Positions 6,540 to 13,532 are shown, numbered from the stretch's first letter. The stretch is 15,542 nucleotides of DNA from an uncultured Methanomassiliicoccales archaeon (GCA_938004075.1 CALKWP010000023.1:1-15542), one strand, 5' to 3'. Program-made: numbers and translations. Notes: generated by a model from the letters alone, not told the origin.

Positions 6540-7640
6540 TTGCCCAGGCTCGGGTCGATTATAGAAGGCAGCACCAGATTGGTTGTCCCGAGTTCGGGGA
6601 ATCTCAAGGGACCGGGAACCAGGGCCAGCGTCTTCTACAACCCGGCAATGAGGACAAACAGGGACCTGACCGTTCTGTTCGGCAGGGCGGCTGCGAAGGA
6701 TACGTGGCGGGTGCTTGACGCCTTGGGGGGGACCGGGGCCAAGGGCATACGCCTGGCCAGGGAATCCGGGAAGGACCTGACCATCACTGTCAACGACATC
6801 AGCAGGGACGCGTTCGCCACCATCAAGAAGAACATCCGCGCCAACAAGCTGGAGAACGCAACAGCCAGGAACATGGAATACAATGCCCTGCTCAGTTCGG
6901 AGGGCTATGAATGGATAGACATAGACCCGTTCGGCTCGCCGGTGAAATTTCTTGATCTCGGAATCCAGAGGATATCCAGGAACGGCGTTCTATCGATAAC
7001 GGCCACAGACACCGCGCCGCTGTGCGGGGCAAAGCCGGAGGCGTGCGTCAGAAGGTACCAGGCGACGCCGATGAGGTCCGGCTGCTCTCATGAATTCGGG
7101 CTGAGGATACTGGTCGGCAACGCCGTCCGCAGGGCCGCCGCATTCGACATTGGCCTGGAGCCGGTGTTCTCGTACTACCAGGGGCATTATTTCAGGGCGT
7201 ACTTCAGGGTGGGAAAAGGCGCCGGGAAGGCGGATGCGGCCCTGGCAGGAATTGGTTATGTTGCATCGGACGAGAAGAAGGGATATTCCGTCCATGATTC
7301 GGAGCCGGCGGGAAAACACGCAGGGCCGCTGTGGACCAGAGAATTGTGGGACCCGGACATTGTCGCAAGGATGCTGGCGGCATCCGACGAGTCCATGGCG
7401 AAGGAGAGTGTTGCCCTGCTGGCGAAAATGAACGGGGAGATGCTGCTGCCGCCATACTACCACCATGTCGACCATCTTGCCAGAAGGTTCGGGATGAGCC
7501 CGCCAAGGACTGCGTGGCTGCTGGAGAGGCTCGGGGAGATGGGATTCAGGGCTTCGGCGGTGCATTACGGCCCCAAGGGCATCAAGACCGATGCTGGCCT
7601 CAGGGAACTCGGGGAAATTTTTAATACGGCCTCCCATTAG
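6540..7640 (+). CDS. trm1: tRNA (guanine-26 N2)-dimethyltransferase
   Basis: 366 residues. Uses S-adenosylmethionine to make N2,N2-dimethylguanosine at position 26 of tRNA. Clear family motifs: VFYNPAMRTNRDLTV (31-45), the SAM-site strand VLDALGGTGAKGIRLA, IDIDPFGSP (126-134), and TDTAPLCGAKPEACVRRY (157-173), followed by SGCSHEFGLRIL. The start is TTG, chosen because it directly follows the NTPase stop and leaves the usual 30 or so residues before FYNP. GAGAGGGG (6520-6527) is a possible ribosome binding site. Odd point: in the stretch 238-262, where archaeal Trm1 proteins usually hold four zinc-binding cysteines, there are none. Stop is TAG; infB starts 10 bases later. Confidence 0.94.
   Translation: MPRLGSIIEGSTRLVVPSSGNLKGPGTRASVFYNPAMRTNRDLTVLFGRAAAKDTWRVLDALGGTGAKGIRLARESGKDLTITVNDISRDAFATIKKNIRANKLENATARNMEYNALLSSEGYEWIDIDPFGSPVKFLDLGIQRISRNGVLSITATDTAPLCGAKPEACVRRYQATPMRSGCSHEFGLRILVGNAVRRAAAFDIGLEPVFSYYQGHYFRAYFRVGKGAGKADAALAGIGYVASDEKKGYSVHDSEPAGKHAGPLWTRELWDPDIVARMLAASDESMAKESVALLAKMNGEMLLPPYYHHVDHLARRFGMSPPRTAWLLERLGEMGFRASAVHYGPKGIKTDAGLRELGEIFNTASH
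7618..7626 (+). promoter_or_regulatory. TATA-like box for infB inside the end of trm1
   Basis: TTTTTAATA, centred about 29 bases before the infB ATG. It could drive infB as a nearly leaderless mRNA in addition to read-through from trm1. Confidence 0.4.
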
Positions 7641-7650
7641 GGGGCATATC

Positions 7651-9405
7651 ATGAGAGCAGTAAGGCAGCCCATAGTCAGCGTCCTCGGGCATGTGGACCA
7701 CGGCAAGACATCCTTCCTGGATTACATCAGAGGCACCACCGTCGTCTCCAGGGAAGCGGGCGCGATAACCCAGCACATCGGCGCGACCGAGGTCCCGGTG
7801 GATGCGATATACAAAGCGTGCGGGGGAATGCTGGGAGAGAAGAAGCTCTCCATCCCCGGGCTGCTGTTCATTGACACCCCTGGCCATCATTCGTTCACAA
7901 CGCTGCGGTCCAGGGGCGGGAACCTGGCAGACATGGCGGTTCTGGTCATAGACATCAATGAGGGGATTAAGCCGCAGACCATCGAATCCATCAATATCCT
8001 GAAGAGGGCGAAGACGCCGTTCATCGTGGCGCTGAACAAGATAGACCTGCTCTACGGCTGGCGGGTGCACAAGGCTGCGTCTTTCAAGGAAACCTCAAAG
8101 GAGCAGAATGACCAGGTCCAGCAATTGCTTGAGGAGAAGATATACAACATCGTTGGTAAGCTCTACGAGCATGGATTCTCAGCGGACCGGTACGATAGGA
8201 TAACGGATTTCAGAAGGAACATGGCCCTTGTCCCGATAAGCGCGAAGACCGGAGAGGGGATTGCTGACATCCTGATGCTTCTCGTAGGGCTGGCCCAGAG
8301 GTTCCTGGAAGAGGAGCTGTGGACGGAAGAGGACGGCCCCGGAGAAGGCACGATACTCGAGATAAAAGAGGAGAAGGGCCTGGGCCCGACAATGGATTTC
8401 ATTCTTTACAAGGGCAGGATAAGCCGCGGGGACACAATAGTCCTGGAGGCAAAGAACAAGCCCAGAGTCACCAAAGTCAAGACAATACTCAAGCCGAAGC
8501 CGCTGGACGAGATGCGGGACCCCAGGGAGCGGTTCCAGACTGTTGATACGGTCACAGCCGCGGCAGGCGTCAAAATTGTCGCCCAGAACATTGAAGATGT
8601 GATAGCGGGCGGCGTTCTCAGGGTAGCCAACGACTGCATCGAGGATGTTGTGGACCAGGTCTGCACCGAGAGCAAGATCTGCGTCGAGACATGCGAGGGC
8701 GGGATCGTGGTGAAGGCGGACGCGATAGGCTCGCTGGAGGGACTGGCATTCGAGGCGAAGGCCAAGGGGATACTCATCAGCAAGGCAGAAGTGGGAGACA
8801 TATCCAGGCGAGACATAACCGCCGCGGACGCATGCACCGACCCAACCAAGCGCGTCATACTGGGATTCAATGTGAAGCTGCTTCCTGATGCAAAAGAGGC
8901 GCTTGTCGAATCCAACATCAAGATAATACTCAGCGACATCGTTTACAGGATAATCGATGACTACGAGGAATGGCTGGCCGCAAAGAAGAAAGAACTGGAG
9001 GAGGGAAGCAGGAAGGAGATGGTTTACCCCGGCAAAGCGGTAATACTCCCGGATTGCATATTCCGGGTCAGCAAGCCCGCGGTCGTCGGAGTCCGGGTCC
9101 TCGCGGGCCGGATAAGGACCGGCCAGCGCCTCATCAGGGACGATGGAAAGGAGATCGGCAAGATAAAGAGCATCCAGAAGGACAAGGAGACCATCAAGGA
9201 AGCCAGGATGGGGGATGAAGTTGCCATATCCATTGAGGGGGCGACCTGCGGCAGGCAGATCGACGTTGACACGGTCATGTATGTGGACATCCCGGGAGCG
9301 CACTGCAAGGAGCTCAACAGCATAGAGCTTGCATACGACGAGAAGGATGTGCTGGACCAGCTGTGCAAGATTAAGCGTAAAGAGGATAAATTTTGGGGCA
9401 TGTAG
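7651..9405 (+). CDS. infB: Translation initiation factor aIF5B
   Basis: 584 residues, normal for archaeal IF5B. A ribosome-dependent GTPase that promotes subunit joining. GTPase motifs: G1 GHVDHGKT (13-20), G2 with Thr40 in AGAITQHIGAT, G3 DTPGHHSF (75-82), G4 NKID (129-132), G5 SAKTGEG. Domains II to IV follow, with FRVSKPAVVGVRVLAGRIRT in the last beta-barrel, and a C-terminal helix ending IKRKEDKFWGM. The ATG at 7651 was chosen over an upstream in-frame ATG at 7591 inside trm1 because QPIVSVLGHVDHGKT is the usual N-terminus. GGGGG lies just before the ATG. The last 23 codons, stop included, are repeated 176 bases downstream beyond a small element. Stop is TAG. Confidence 0.96.
   Translation: MRAVRQPIVSVLGHVDHGKTSFLDYIRGTTVVSREAGAITQHIGATEVPVDAIYKACGGMLGEKKLSIPGLLFIDTPGHHSFTTLRSRGGNLADMAVLVIDINEGIKPQTIESINILKRAKTPFIVALNKIDLLYGWRVHKAASFKETSKEQNDQVQQLLEEKIYNIVGKLYEHGFSADRYDRITDFRRNMALVPISAKTGEGIADILMLLVGLAQRFLEEELWTEEDGPGEGTILEIKEEKGLGPTMDFILYKGRISRGDTIVLEAKNKPRVTKVKTILKPKPLDEMRDPRERFQTVDTVTAAAGVKIVAQNIEDVIAGGVLRVANDCIEDVVDQVCTESKICVETCEGGIVVKADAIGSLEGLAFEAKAKGILISKAEVGDISRRDITAADACTDPTKRVILGFNVKLLPDAKEALVESNIKIILSDIVYRIIDDYEEWLAAKKKELEEGSRKEMVYPGKAVILPDCIFRVSKPAVVGVRVLAGRIRTGQRLIRDDGKEIGKIKSIQKDKETIKEARMGDEVAISIEGATCGRQIDVDTVMYVDIPGAHCKELNSIELAYDEKDVLDQLCKIKRKEDKFWGM
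9337..9405 (+). repeat. infB 3'-end repeat, copy 1 (within the gene)
   Basis: The last 22 sense codons plus stop of infB. It matches 9513-9581 at 62 of 69 bases, including 38 identical bases in a row. All seven differences fall at third codon positions. Confidence 0.95.
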
Positions 9406-9512
9406 TTGGCATTATGCCTGCAATTCCGAGCGAGCAGGCTCGGGCGTGTTTCTATTTTCCGAATTTTTTCTTTGCAGCCCGAGCCAGCGCAGCGAGGATA
9501 AAGAAAAAACTC
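9406..9512 (+). mobile_element. Miniature 3'-end element, infB locus (core, 107 bp)
   Basis: Starts at the base after the infB stop and ends where the second copy of the infB end begins. In order it holds CGAGCAGG (9431-9438), a T-rich block TATTTTCCGAATTTTTTC (from 9453) ending CTTTG at 9474, CCAGCG (9484-9489) and ATAAAGAAAAAACT (9498-9511). The same blocks in the same order and with similar spacing occur after aspS. GGCTCGGGC (9437-9445) pairs perfectly with GCCCGAGCC (9477-9485), leaving the T-rich block in a 31-nt loop. The U-rich loop could also end infB transcription. No ORF of its own and no terminal inverted repeats. Mobile nature is inferred from two dispersed copies, each flanked by a gene-end duplicate; it could instead be a structured RNA or regulatory 3' UTR. 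Confidence 0.7.
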
Positions 9513-9581
9513 GATGACAAGGATGTGCTGGACCAGCTGTGCAAGATTAAGCGTAAGGATGATAAGTTCTGGGGAATGTAG
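9513..9581 (+). repeat. infB 3'-end repeat, copy 2 (recoded, untranslated duplicate)
   Basis: Encodes D-D-K-DVLDQLCKIKRK-D-DKFWGM-stop without a start codon. Compared with copy 1, five codons differ silently and two are Glu to Asp swaps (GAG/GAC and GAG/GAT). It is out of frame with infB, so simple stop read-through would not reach it. Confidence 0.93.
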
Positions 9582-9618
9582 GCGCATTCCCCAATCGAGG
9601 ACTTATCACATCTGCATG

Positions 9619-9638
9619 CCCTGCCTGTGAGGGCAGGG
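9619..9638 (+). terminator. Palindromic hairpin 1 downstream of infB
   Basis: CCCTGCC (9619-9625), loop TGTGAG, GGCAGGG (9632-9638), then TTTTC. A perfect 7-bp stem. It belongs to the same repeat family as 9710-9729 and may help end the infB transcript. Confidence 0.6.
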
Positions 9639-9709
9639 TTTTCAAACTTATTCTAACCGAGTGCGCTTTCCCTTCATTCTGAGGCTTTCTGCAAGACCAT
9701 TCTGGGAAG

Positions 9710-9729
9710 CCCCGCCTGTCAGGGCGGGG
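9710..9729 (+). repeat. Palindromic hairpin 2, same family as hairpin 1
   Basis: CCCCGCC (9710-9716), loop TGTCAG, GGCGGGG (9723-9729). Same stem length, loop length and flanking bases (CTG four bases before GCCC; T after) as 9619-9638, with the T-A pair at stem position 4 changed to C-G. Confidence 0.65.
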
Positions 9730-9739
9730 TGGCAGGCAC

Positions 9740-9766
9740 TCGCTCCGCACCTCGCATGCGGAGCGA
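9740..9766. repeat. Third hairpin between infB and the resolvase gene
   Basis: TCGCTCCGCA (9740-9749) and TGCGGAGCGA (9757-9766) form a perfect 10-bp stem with a 7-nt loop. It is unlike the other two in sequence. With them it makes a structured, gene-free stretch from 9582 to 9820 between convergent genes. Confidence 0.55.
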
Positions 9767-9820
9767 AACATATTTGCCAGATCTAGCACAGGAGCTTTTC
9801 TCCTATCTTCACGTTGCGTC

Positions 9821-10336
9821 TCAACCACAGAGATACTCAATGAACCTGTGCAGCGGCATCGCAGTGTCCCAGTTGAGCGCAATGTTCCCTGCCTTGGTGA
9901 TGTGCACCCTGGGTATCGCCCGGTTGAGGGTCTTGTTCCTTCCATCGAGGCCGCCGATGTCAATCGTTGAAATGCGCCATGGGTCGTCCCCGCGTACCCC
10001 TTTCAGGCGATGGGCGTAGACCGGGAATACCTTCGCCCGCTCGCAGTCTGCCTTCAGTTCCGCTGCCTGCATGAGCGCTCGGCCTGAGTTCTCGGTGAAA
10101 TGCACCAGCTTGTTGGAAGAGGCCTTCACCTCTATCGGGAAGGAGACGTCGCCGCGTATTGCGACCAGATCCACACCGAACGAACCGGCCGCGCGTATCG
10201 CGATGAACGGCTTCTCCAGTATCTTGAGATAATTGAAATGGATGTCGGACTCGCAGGACTTGATTATCCTCCGGACCGTTGCCTCGTCGCCCTGCATTAT
10301 CAACTTGAATTCCCTTTCGTAATTGCTGTATGCCAT
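9821..10336 (-). CDS. hjc: Hjc-like Holliday junction resolvase (PD-(D/E)XK nuclease)
   Basis: 171 residues. Archaeal Hjc cuts four-way DNA junctions in recombination and repair. Seen: N-terminal YEREF (Glu7 or Glu9), then AAGSFGVDLVAIRGD with Asp56 and PIEVKAS with Glu69 and Lys71, the D...EVK nuclease core. Residues 10-43 form a longer stretch between the first glutamate and AAGS than in short Hjc proteins, and about 60 residues follow the nuclease core, so the protein is longer than the usual 120-140. The ATG at 10336 was chosen over a start 66 codons upstream because a TATA box at 10361-10369 and the YERE motif fit it. Convergent with infB, divergent from the next gene. Could be another archaeal nuclease of the same fold. 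Confidence 0.75.
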   Translation of the reverse strand: MAYSNYEREFKLIMQGDEATVRRIIKSCESDIHFNYLKILEKPFIAIRAAGSFGVDLVAIRGDVSFPIEVKASSNKLVHFTENSGRALMQAAELKADCERAKVFPVYAHRLKGVRGDDPWRISTIDIGGLDGRNKTLNRAIPRVHITKAGNIALNWDTAMPLHRFIEYLCG

Positions 10337-10360
10337 GCCGCTCTGAAATGCGGGAGCGTT

Positions 10361-10369
10361 GAATAAACT
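10361..10369 (-). promoter_or_regulatory. TATA box for the Hjc-like gene
   Basis: Minus strand AGTTTATTC, about 28 bases before the ATG at 10336, so the mRNA would be nearly leaderless. Confidence 0.5.
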
Positions 10370-10380
10370 TTTCACGGAAA

Positions 10381-10389
10381 AAGTTATTT
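10381..10389 (+). promoter_or_regulatory. TATA-like box for the small membrane protein gene
   Basis: AAGTTATTT, centred 28 bases before the ATG at 10413. The two divergent promoters are separated by only about 11 bases, so expression of the pair may be linked. Confidence 0.4.
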
Positions 10390-10412
10390 GCTCCCAAGAC
10401 AATCGCAGTATC

Positions 10413-10664
10413 ATGAAAGAGGATGGAAATGCATCGTCTAAAGGAAAGACGACCCTGATGGACATCGGCAGGGGATTCATGCTGCTGGGCGCGGGGGTGT
10501 TGCTGTTAACCGCGGTTTTCCTCGTCATGGCCATTGTTGAGAATGAGTATTACGGATTATTCTCGGGAAATATCCACCTGACGTTTTACCTGATGATAGG
10601 ACTGGCCTTTATCGGCGCGGGAGCCTTGCTGGTGAGGAGAGGCAAGCAGAAACCGACCCGATGA
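10413..10664 (+). CDS. Small membrane protein with two predicted helices
   Basis: 83 residues from the ATG at 10413 (MKEDGNASSK). An in-frame upstream ATG at 10359 would lie on the divergent promoters and is unlikely. The sequence has a charged N-terminus, a first hydrophobic segment at about 20-43 (GFMLLGAGVLLLTAVFLVMA), a short polar loop, a second segment at about 55-74, and a basic end RRGKQKPTR. No family recognised. The VTT/DedA-like gene follows after 42 bases with its own TATA box. Confidence 0.65.
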   Translation: MKEDGNASSKGKTTLMDIGRGFMLLGAGVLLLTAVFLVMAIVENEYYGLFSGNIHLTFYLMIGLAFIGAGALLVRRGKQKPTR

Positions 10665-10675
10665 AATCCGCATAT

Positions 10676-10684
10676 CATTATAAG
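10676..10684 (+). promoter_or_regulatory. TATA box for the VTT/DedA-like gene
   Basis: CATTATAAG, centred 27 bases before the ATG at 10707, which suggests a leaderless mRNA. Confidence 0.55.
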
Positions 10685-10706
10685 CGATAATCCGATTCCG
10701 GGAAAC

Positions 10707-11282
10707 ATGCTTGAGGGCTTGTTTGACTGGTTCCGGGGGTTCGGCCTGGGGTTCACCCTTCTTGGGCTTTTCTTGATACTGGTCATTGACGCGACGGTGT
10801 TTCCTGCGCTTCCCGAACTCTTTGCGGTTCTGGCATTTCTCATGGACCCAACCTGGGAATGGGGTGCCGCCATACTGATGACCGCCTGCCTCGCGGAGAT
10901 TGTCGGGAACAGCCTGCTCTACGGCCTTGTCAAGTGGAAGAAGCTTCCCGGAGCAATCGAGCGAATAATGAGCAAATGGACTGAATTCATACTGCTGGGC
11001 GATGAGAGGATAATATTGCTCAACAGGATCGCACCGGTTATGCCGTTCACAGGGGCTTTCATGGCGGTCTGCAGATGGGACTACAAAAAGTGCATGATTT
11101 ACCTCGTCATCGGCGGCCTGGTGAAGTACTCGGCCCTATTGGCACTGGTTGGATTCTTCAATTATCAGTTCGACCCGGACACCGCTCAGATGTTCAGCAT
11201 CGTCATGGTCCTGGCCGTGGTGTGCGTCAGCATCGCAGCCTCCTACTTTTACCGCAAGGGGCATGTCACTCAAAAGGATTAG
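10707..11282 (+). CDS. VTT-domain (DedA/SNARE-associated-like) membrane protein
   Basis: 191 residues with about four to five hydrophobic segments: 14-45, 53-75, 107-118, 128-150 and 160-182. LPELFAVLAFL and the later ILLNRIAPVMPFTGAFMAVCRWDYKK resemble the re-entrant-loop motif and the (F/L)xxRxxPxxP motif of DedA/VTT proteins, which are linked to lipid scrambling or transport of lipid carriers. The C-terminus is short and basic. The stop TAG is immediately followed by the TATA box of the glycosyltransferase gene, so the two are close but separately promoted. Family call is from motif similarity and moderately firm. Confidence 0.65.
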   Translation: MLEGLFDWFRGFGLGFTLLGLFLILVIDATVFPALPELFAVLAFLMDPTWEWGAAILMTACLAEIVGNSLLYGLVKWKKLPGAIERIMSKWTEFILLGDERIILLNRIAPVMPFTGAFMAVCRWDYKKCMIYLVIGGLVKYSALLALVGFFNYQFDPDTAQMFSIVMVLAVVCVSIAASYFYRKGHVTQKD

Positions 11283-11290
11283 TTTTATAT
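11283..11290 (+). promoter_or_regulatory. TATA box for the glycosyltransferase gene
   Basis: TTTTATAT, beginning at the base after the upstream TAG. It puts transcription start near 11313, which favours the ATG at 11323 over the one at 11264. Confidence 0.55.
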
Positions 11291-11322
11291 CCGCCCGGGC
11301 GAATCCAGGCTACGAGGACAGG

Positions 11323-12384
11323 ATGAGGATTGTAGAGGTCAATGCGTTTCATTACCCGTTCATGGGCGGTATCGAGCACAGGGTGCATCACATTTCAAAG
11401 CGACTCGCGGGGAAACATGAGATGACCGTCCTCACCGGCCAGATGCCGGGAAGTCCGGCTGAGGAAGTCATGGATGGCTACCATGTGATGCGGCTGCCTT
11501 CCAAATACATAAATATATATAATCCACCATATATTAAAACCCCCGGAATCCTTGAGGCGCTGGGCCGGCTCAAGCCGGACATCGTGGATTTCCATTACAG
11601 GTGGTCGCCCAGCTACAACAACGCTGCGAAGAGGTACCAGGGGAAGAAGGCCTTCACGTTCCACAATACATACGGCGAAGGCGTGGGCATCACCAGGTTC
11701 CCCAGCATTGTCAATGACGCTCTATGGAAGAAGCCGCTGAGAAAATTCCCAAGGATTGTTTGCGTCAGCGATTTCGTCCGCAGGGACCTGGCGGCCAGGG
11801 ATTTTGAGTTGGATAGACTGGTCACTGTGCCGAACGGAATCGACATGCCCCCGGAGATGGATGCGAAAGATGGCGATTACATCCTGTTCGTCGGAAGGCT
11901 GGTCGGCACCAAGGGAATACCTTGCCTGCTGAAGGCCATGAAGCATGTGGATTCGAAGCTGGTGGTGTGCGGCGGTGGCCCGGACATGAAGAAGCTCGTG
12001 AAGATGACGGAACGTCTCGGGCTGAAGGGCAGGGTGGAATTCCCCGGCAGGGTCCCGGAAGATGAGAAGATGAGATTATTCGCCAACTGCGGGGTTTTCG
12101 TTCTGCCTTCCATATACGAATCGTACGGCATAGCGGCGGCGGAGGCCATGTCCTGGGGAAAGCCGGTGGTCGCATCGGACGTCGGCGGGCTTCCCGAGGT
12201 TGTGGGGAGCGGCGGCCTGCTCGCAAGACCGGGGGACCCGAGGGATCTTGCGGAGAAGCTCAACACGCTGCTGAAGGATGATGCCATGAGAAAGTCGAAG
12301 GGAGAAAAGGCGAAGGCTCTGGCGGCAGGATACACCTGGGACAGGGCAGCGGCGATGATGGAAAAGGTGTACGCTTCAGTCTAG
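11323..12384 (+). CDS. GT4-family glycosyltransferase (GT-B fold)
   Basis: 353 residues. Transfers a sugar from a nucleotide donor; substrate unknown. N-terminal MRIVEVNAFHYPFMGGIEHR has the GGIE/GGxE loop typical of GT4. CVSDFVRRDL and VTVPNGIDMP mark the domain linker, and YILFVGRLVGTKGIPCLLKA opens the donor domain. ESYGIAAAEAMSWGKPVVASDVGGLPEVV carries the E-x7-E pair (Glu266, Glu274). The start at 11323 gives the standard N-terminus and suits the TATA box at 11283. No membrane segment, so it probably acts on the inner membrane face on a lipid-linked acceptor. Its TAG stop overlaps the TAG stop of the convergent epimerase gene. Confidence 0.88.
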   Translation: MRIVEVNAFHYPFMGGIEHRVHHISKRLAGKHEMTVLTGQMPGSPAEEVMDGYHVMRLPSKYINIYNPPYIKTPGILEALGRLKPDIVDFHYRWSPSYNNAAKRYQGKKAFTFHNTYGEGVGITRFPSIVNDALWKKPLRKFPRIVCVSDFVRRDLAARDFELDRLVTVPNGIDMPPEMDAKDGDYILFVGRLVGTKGIPCLLKAMKHVDSKLVVCGGGPDMKKLVKMTERLGLKGRVEFPGRVPEDEKMRLFANCGVFVLPSIYESYGIAAAEAMSWGKPVVASDVGGLPEVVGSGGLLARPGDPRDLAEKLNTLLKDDAMRKSKGEKAKALAAGYTWDRAAAMMEKVYASV

Positions 12385-13532
12385 ACATTCCTGGTGCTGA
12401 CCGATCTCTCGAACCTGAAAAGGTTGCCTTCTGCGAACAATCTCTCGGAGATGTCCATTATCTTTTTCGATGTGTCGCCGTCGCCGTAAGGGCATGGGGC
12501 GGAAGCCATCCTGCTGCGGAAGCCAGAGTCCTCCATTACCTTTGTGAGGTTCTCCATGACCGATTCCCTGCTCAATCCGGCAATGATGTTGCTGCCGCTC
12601 GCCACTGTCTCGGGGCGGTCGCAGATGTACCTGGCAGTCAGGAACGGGATGTTGAGCGCGGAAGCTTCCTCGGGCATCGACCCGGAATCGGAGAGGATGG
12701 CGTCGCAATGCTTCATTATGCCAATGGTCTCGACATAAGACGGAATGGAATCGCGGACAGTGATGTGAGGGGCATTCTCCAGCGCTTTCAGAAGGCCGTA
12801 CTTCTCAAGGGCTGCGCGGGTGCCCGGCCTCATTGAAACGAAGTAATTGTACTGCTCCAGCTCCAGTATCGCCTCGACAGGCCCGGAGAAGCGCTCGCGG
12901 TCCATGGTGGTCTCGCGGCGATGGATGGAGAAATAGACCAGCGGCTTCTTCAGGCCGTATATGGAGGCCACATCGGGAGACTTGGCGGCGGCCCATTTGG
13001 CGATGTCGATGACGGTGTTGCCTACCGTGAAAATCCTCTCATTTGGGAAACCCTCATTGATAAGGTTCTGGGCGTTCTTCTCCACCGGGGCGAAGTAGAC
13101 GTCAGAGGCGGCATCCGAGACACGGGTGTTCAGCTGCTCGGGGAACGGCTCCTTGGAGAATGTCCGAAGGCCGGCCTCAACATGGAACACCGGGACGAGA
13201 GACATCTGGGAGGCCATTGAAACCGCCATGGATGTCGTGGTATCGCCATGAGTGAAGACCATGTCCGGCTTCGTCTCCTTCAGGACATGCTCGGTGCGCT
13301 GGATTATGTTGGTCGCCAGCTGGACAAGGCTGAATGACTCTTCACCGCAGCGCAGGTTGAAGTCCGGGTATCGCAATTCCAGGTCGTCGAAAAGCTCCTT
13401 GTAAAGATTGGGGCTCCAGTGCTGGCCTGTGTATAAGATGATGGTTTCGTGGCCGCGCGCCTCGCACTCCTTAACAAGAGGCGCCATCTTGATTGTGCAT
13501 GGCTTGGTCCCGAAAGCGATTATGACTTTCAT
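12381..13532 (-). CDS. wecB: UDP-N-acetylglucosamine 2-epimerase-like enzyme
   Basis: 383 residues. The family interconverts UDP-GlcNAc and UDP-ManNAc for surface glycans. Seen in order: AFGTKPCTIKMAPL (6-19), HGDTTTS (95-101), HVEAGLRT (117-124), PEQLNTRVSD (131-140), VGNTVID (170-176), HRRET (204-208), SDSGSMPEEA (281-290) and RPETV (306-310). Several positions differ from the classical enzyme: GTRPE reads GTKPC, PEExNR reads PEQLNTR and the SGGxQEE stretch reads SGSMPEE, so another UDP-sugar substrate or activity is possible. The ATG at 13532 was taken; the codon before it is TTG. A TATA box 26 bases upstream indicates a leaderless mRNA. Convergent with the glycosyltransferase; stop codons overlap. 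Confidence 0.85.
   Translation of the reverse strand: MKVIIAFGTKPCTIKMAPLVKECEARGHETIILYTGQHWSPNLYKELFDDLELRYPDFNLRCGEESFSLVQLATNIIQRTEHVLKETKPDMVFTHGDTTTSMAVSMASQMSLVPVFHVEAGLRTFSKEPFPEQLNTRVSDAASDVYFAPVEKNAQNLINEGFPNERIFTVGNTVIDIAKWAAAKSPDVASIYGLKKPLVYFSIHRRETTMDRERFSGPVEAILELEQYNYFVSMRPGTRAALEKYGLLKALENAPHITVRDSIPSYVETIGIMKHCDAILSDSGSMPEEASALNIPFLTARYICDRPETVASGSNIIAGLSRESVMENLTKVMEDSGFRSRMASAPCPYGDGDTSKKIMDISERLFAEGNLFRFERSVSTRNV

Noticed and set aside
9406..9512. IS200/IS605-type or MITE relic
   Set aside because: No terminal inverted repeats, no TnpA/TnpB remnant, and the flanking repeats are long, gene-specific and of unequal length in the two loci, unlike target duplications of these elements.
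9337..9581. Diversity-generating retroelement: variable repeat at a gene's 3' end with a template repeat and hairpin downstream
   Set aside because: The layout is similar, but differences between the copies are not confined to adenines, nearly all are silent, and no reverse transcriptase is near.
9388..9581. A -1 frameshift near AAATTTTGGGG at the end of infB would read through the core and end with the second FWGM copy
   Set aside because: The frame is open from 9390 to 9581, but no standard slippery heptamer is in register, and the aspS element has an in-frame stop just before its copy, so this is not a shared property.
11500..11540. AT-rich stretch with TATA-like words inside the glycosyltransferase gene
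   Set aside because: It encodes the in-frame peptide KYINIYNPPYIKTP, and no gene starts at a suitable distance downstream.
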